DNA of 52,574 bases from Thecamonas trahens ATCC 50062 (taxonomy: Eukaryota > Apusozoa > Apusomonadida > Apusomonadidae). The notes under the pieces are model-generated. The model did not search any database, was not told the DNA's origin, and saw only the letters and a program-made list of their open reading frames with translations. Below, piece after piece: positions 49,826-52,574 of this stretch. The stretch is taken from positions 460,657 through 513,230 of the forward strand of contig NW_013657671.1 in the NCBI RefSeq assembly GCF_000142905.1, read 5' to 3'. Position numbers and translations under genes: made by a program. Each line of letters starts with the position of its first letter. The first letter of the stretch is position 1.

Positions 49826-52408
49826 TCAGCGAGCCGAGGTTGCAGCAGATGGCGGCTTGGGCTCTACCGCCGCCGAGTTGAACAGATGAATGACACCATC
49901 ATCAGCGACGGCGACAAGGAGAGGGCCCTCGGATGGTGGATGGGCCGAGAATGAGACGGCGCGGATGGTGCCAAATCCAGAGGCCTCGGTGTCGAGGCCG
50001 GGTGCGTTGCAGTTGAGCGTGTACAGCGGAGTTACCGAGGCGGTGCCCGAGGAAAAGTCCGGCTCGGCGTCGACGTCAAAGACAAAGACCTGCGATTGCG
50101 AGGTACCGACGGCGAGGAATCGGGCCGATGCCGAGAGATCCATCGGCGTGTACCACAAGTCTCCGCCCGTGTACCGCATGGCGGCGAGGACGTCGACAAA
50201 GCCGCCGTGTGAGACCAGGGCGGTGTCGTTGAAGACCTCGTAGAACATGTCACCGGTCTTTGGGTCCGACAGCGCCAGCGGTGTCCACCGGACAATGGTC
50301 GACTCGACCGACTTGGTGCAGAGCGTGTCGCCGACGTACCGCAGCGAGTCGACGTAGTTGGTGTGAATGCGGAAGGACCAGAAGGCTGGATGCGAGACAA
50401 AGACAGCCTTCCAGGGTCGGCTCGGGTCCTCGGCCTTGTAGGACGCCTCCATCGCCCGCAGCAGTCGCACCGTGTTGAGCTGCCACACCCGCACCGACCG
50501 GTCCATCGAGCCGGTAGCCATTTCGGTGCCGTCCGGATGGATGTCGAGGGTAAGCATCTCGGACACGTGCCCGCCGTCGCCTCCAAAGATCGCCACCGTC
50601 CGCTCGGTCTGTACGTTCCACAGCCGTGCCGAGTGGTCCTCTGACGCCGAGAACAAGAGGCAGTCGTCGAGCGGATGGACCCTGAGCTCGTGGACTGCTC
50701 CGCCGTGGCCGCGCAGCGTATGCACTACCTTTTGTGTCGTCGTGTCCATGACGCGGATGACTCCATCGGCGGCACCGACGGCAAGGAGTGCATGCCCGGT
50801 CGCCGGCTCGTGCAGCCACGCGAGAGAGTACAGCGTACGTGCCGACGACTCATCGTACAGCTGCAGCAGACGCATGCTCCCGTTGGCACAGCACTGCAGT
50901 ACCGCAACTCCCGTCCCAAGCAGGACTGCAAAAACGTCAAAGAGTCGTGGGTTGAGCGTGTTGAACGCAATCCGGTACGATGAGGTTTGAGAAAAGTTGA
51001 GCTTGATGGCGTTGACGTGCGCAAACGAGCCAAGGCCTGGCGACGGCGGGAGCGGAGGCGGGTCGATGTCAGCTGGGGAGGCCGCTGCAGGTTCCTGTGC
51101 CGGTGGACAGGCCTCCGCTTCCGCGCCGAATACTTCCCCATCGTCGGCCACATACAGCGCCTCGAGAGCGTCAAGAGCCTGAGACGGCAGCGCGTTGCCA
51201 GATGCCAGGCGCTTGTCCCATCCGAGGCTGGTGGAGTATGCATCCGCCAGGCGATCTTCGGCCTTACGGGCAAGATTGTCGGTCGCCGGCTTGGAAGGGT
51301 CAACTGGGGCGTCAAAGCACGCCACCGATGGCTGGCGGAGAAAGTATGGCAATACAATCGAGTCGAGCGAGGCCAGCGCGTCGGCGACGGCTGGGATGGT
51401 TCCAGACTGGCGAACATCGCGCTCGCGAAGCGCAAGAGCGGCCCGCGACCCGTTGACAGCTTCGCGGATCTCTGCCCTGACAGCCGTGCGGCGCGCACTC
51501 ATGTGCGGAGCAAAGGCTTTGCTCCGCGGATCACGCGAGCTTCCCTCGGCTGCCGCAGCGATGGCGAGGTCCTCGACAAGGTCACTGGCGGCGCGCATGG
51601 CTCGCCATCGCTCACGCTTGACAGACGGGTGGACAAGTGCAGACGCGCCCTCAGGCATCGCAATGCCCAACGAAGCCGCAGTCGACACCACTTTTGCCGG
51701 TAGCGGGGCGTGTTGGTCGTCGTCACTGTCGCAACCGGTCAGTCCGGCAGCAGCAGTCGCCTCCTCATCCTGCGGCGGATGCCACGGGTTGATTGCCACG
51801 CCTACGGCGGTAGTCGACTGCCGCCGCAGTAGCTGGGCGTGGTAGTCCTGCCGCTGCACACGAGCACCGCCACTACCCGACATCTCCGCTGCCGACTTTG
51901 CAGCACAGCGGGCAGCGCGGCGGTGAGCATGGCGCTTCCTCCTCGTCCGCTTCCGCTTCCGGCCCTGACCATGTGACAGCGGTGGACCACCCGCTTTTGC
52001 CGCTGCGCCCAGAGCCATCCTCAGTATATGCTCGTGCGTTTGCATGTGCAGTGGAGGCTCGCCAGCGCGAGACGTTCTTGTCTTGGACGTTGACGACGAT
52101 GATGATGACGCCTTGAAGATCCGGCTTGCGCCTGAGTTCTGCGACGATGGTGAGCCCCTGCTAGCCATAGTTTGACTGAGCGAAGCTGACATCGATGGCT
52201 CACTTGATGCCATACTCTCCTCGTCCAAGCTTGTCGTCCCCGAGGAATACCCCGAGTTGCCCTCCTCCTCCTCCTCCTCCCCGCCTTCTCCGCTCGCGCT
52301 CCTGCTCAAGCTCTCGCTCTCACCCAAGCTGATAAGCATGCTCTTCGCTGTCTTGCGTCCGCCCGCCTCGCCACCAGCTTTCTTCTCAACGTCACACCTC
52401 TTTGCCAT
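49826..52408 (-). CDS. EED: EED/ESC-like WD40 protein (Polycomb PRC2 subunit)
   Basis: 860 aa from the ATG at 52408 (MAKRCDVEKK). The first 465 residues are a lineage-specific extension: Ser/Glu-rich, a strong basic nuclear-signal-like stretch (GRKRKRTRRKRHAHRR), then Ala-rich helices. The C-terminal 390 residues form a seven-bladed WD40 propeller that follows metazoan EED: HALLAVGAADGVIRVMD, VHELRVHPLDDCLLFSASED, ARLWNVQTERTVAIFGGDGG, MDRSVRVWQLN, HPAFWSFRIHTNYVDSLRYV, LCTKSVESTIVRW and GGDLWYTP. Positions matching the EED cage for trimethyl-lysine (human F97, Y148, W364, Y365) are Tyr478, Tyr527, Trp752 and Tyr753, all aromatic. Known role: the H3K27me3 reader and core of PRC2, which stimulates EZH2 methyltransferase. 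The partners would be encoded elsewhere. Confidence 0.87.
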   Translation of the reverse strand: MAKRCDVEKKAGGEAGGRKTAKSMLISLGESESLSRSASGEGGEEEEEEGNSGYSSGTTSLDEESMASSEPSMSASLSQTMASRGSPSSQNSGASRIFKASSSSSSTSKTRTSRAGEPPLHMQTHEHILRMALGAAAKAGGPPLSHGQGRKRKRTRRKRHAHRRAARCAAKSAAEMSGSGGARVQRQDYHAQLLRRQSTTAVGVAINPWHPPQDEEATAAAGLTGCDSDDDQHAPLPAKVVSTAASLGIAMPEGASALVHPSVKRERWRAMRAASDLVEDLAIAAAAEGSSRDPRSKAFAPHMSARRTAVRAEIREAVNGSRAALALRERDVRQSGTIPAVADALASLDSIVLPYFLRQPSVACFDAPVDPSKPATDNLARKAEDRLADAYSTSLGWDKRLASGNALPSQALDALEALYVADDGEVFGAEAEACPPAQEPAAASPADIDPPPLPPSPGLGSFAHVNAIKLNFSQTSSYRIAFNTLNPRLFDVFAVLLGTGVAVLQCCANGSMRLLQLYDESSARTLYSLAWLHEPATGHALLAVGAADGVIRVMDTTTQKVVHTLRGHGGAVHELRVHPLDDCLLFSASEDHSARLWNVQTERTVAIFGGDGGHVSEMLTLDIHPDGTEMATGSMDRSVRVWQLNTVRLLRAMEASYKAEDPSRPWKAVFVSHPAFWSFRIHTNYVDSLRYVGDTLCTKSVESTIVRWTPLALSDPKTGDMFYEVFNDTALVSHGGFVDVLAAMRYTGGDLWYTPMDLSASARFLAVGTSQSQVFVFDVDAEPDFSSGTASVTPLYTLNCNAPGLDTEASGFGTIRAVSFSAHPPSEGPLLVAVADDGVIHLFNSAAVEPKPPSAATSAR

Positions 52409-52561
52409 GGTCGGCGACCGAGGGTCGTGCAGAGGTGGAGTGGGGTGTTGGTGTTGATGCACGGGGGTGGGTGAGGGGTGAGGGGGCTTGGGGGTGGCTT
52501 GGCCGGGAGTTGGTCGACAGCAGAGTGAGGTCGTGCCGAGGGGATCGGTTTGTGTGGGGGA

Positions 52562-52574
52562 GGGGGGGGGGGGG
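52562..52574 (-). promoter_or_regulatory. Sense-strand C run upstream of EED
   Basis: G13 running into the window edge, read as C on the EED sense strand, 154 nt upstream of its ATG. Confidence 0.45.

Overview
This window looks like nuclear DNA of a GC-rich, gene-dense, intron-poor free-living protist. There is no bacterial operon structure, and the genes are typical of eukaryotes: a nucleoporin, a BEACH-WD40-FYVE protein, severin, a TALE homeobox protein, a Polycomb EED-like protein, a peroxisomal acyl-CoA oxidase and a cyclic-nucleotide-gated channel. Coding regions strongly prefer codons ending in C or G, so long shadow frames are common on the opposite strand. The gene mix (opisthokont/amoebozoan-like genes in a compact genome) would suit an apusomonad such as Thecamonas. 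That name is an inference from gene content only and was not checked by any search.

Layout: a C2orf81-like gene whose 5' end probably lies outside the window (to 2238, +); an ankyrin-FERM-LRR protein (2296-6249, -); severin (6510-8075, -); a kelch-PB1-STE11 kinase-WD40 fusion (8893-13799, +); a mitochondrial-type DnaJ (13844-15583, -); an NT5C2/NT5DC-family 5'-nucleotidase (16038-17687, +); Nup54 (17718-19022, -); an EF-hand protein (19659-20941, +); a giant WDFY3/ALFY-like BEACH-FYVE protein (21026-31602, -); an MFS transporter (32029-33378, +); an NDP kinase (34192-34743, +); a TALE homeodomain protein (35076-36959, +); triosephosphate isomerase (37412-38218, -); acyl-CoA oxidase (39019-41054, -); an M1-aminopeptidase-like pseudoenzyme (41546-44653, +); a CNG-type channel (44706-49075, -); and an EED-like WD40 protein (49826-52408, -). 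The genes are functionally unrelated and each appears to be its own transcription unit. Convergent neighbours often lie only 30-84 bases apart.

Three genome-wide habits stand out. First, ten genes carry a long homopolymeric C run on their own sense strand, usually 30-180 nt upstream of the start codon, which looks like a promoter or 5'-leader element. Second, the five introns supported inside the window all use a GTACGY donor and all lie close to the start codon; a sixth possible one at the left edge would begin GTACGA. Third, four long genes (kinase, BEACH, acyl-CoA oxidase, channel) each appear to lack exactly one base at one point. Two of these sites are T5 runs read on the sense strand. 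Sequencing or assembly indels are the simplest explanation, and reading across them restores sensible proteins, including a C-terminal peroxisomal SRL signal on the acyl-CoA oxidase.

The most novel items are the kelch-PB1-MAPKKK-WD40 fusion, the ankyrin-FERM-LRR protein, the M1 peptidase without any zinc site, and an EED homologue that keeps an aromatic cage for methyl-lysine. I found no mobile element, CRISPR array, rRNA or convincing tRNA.
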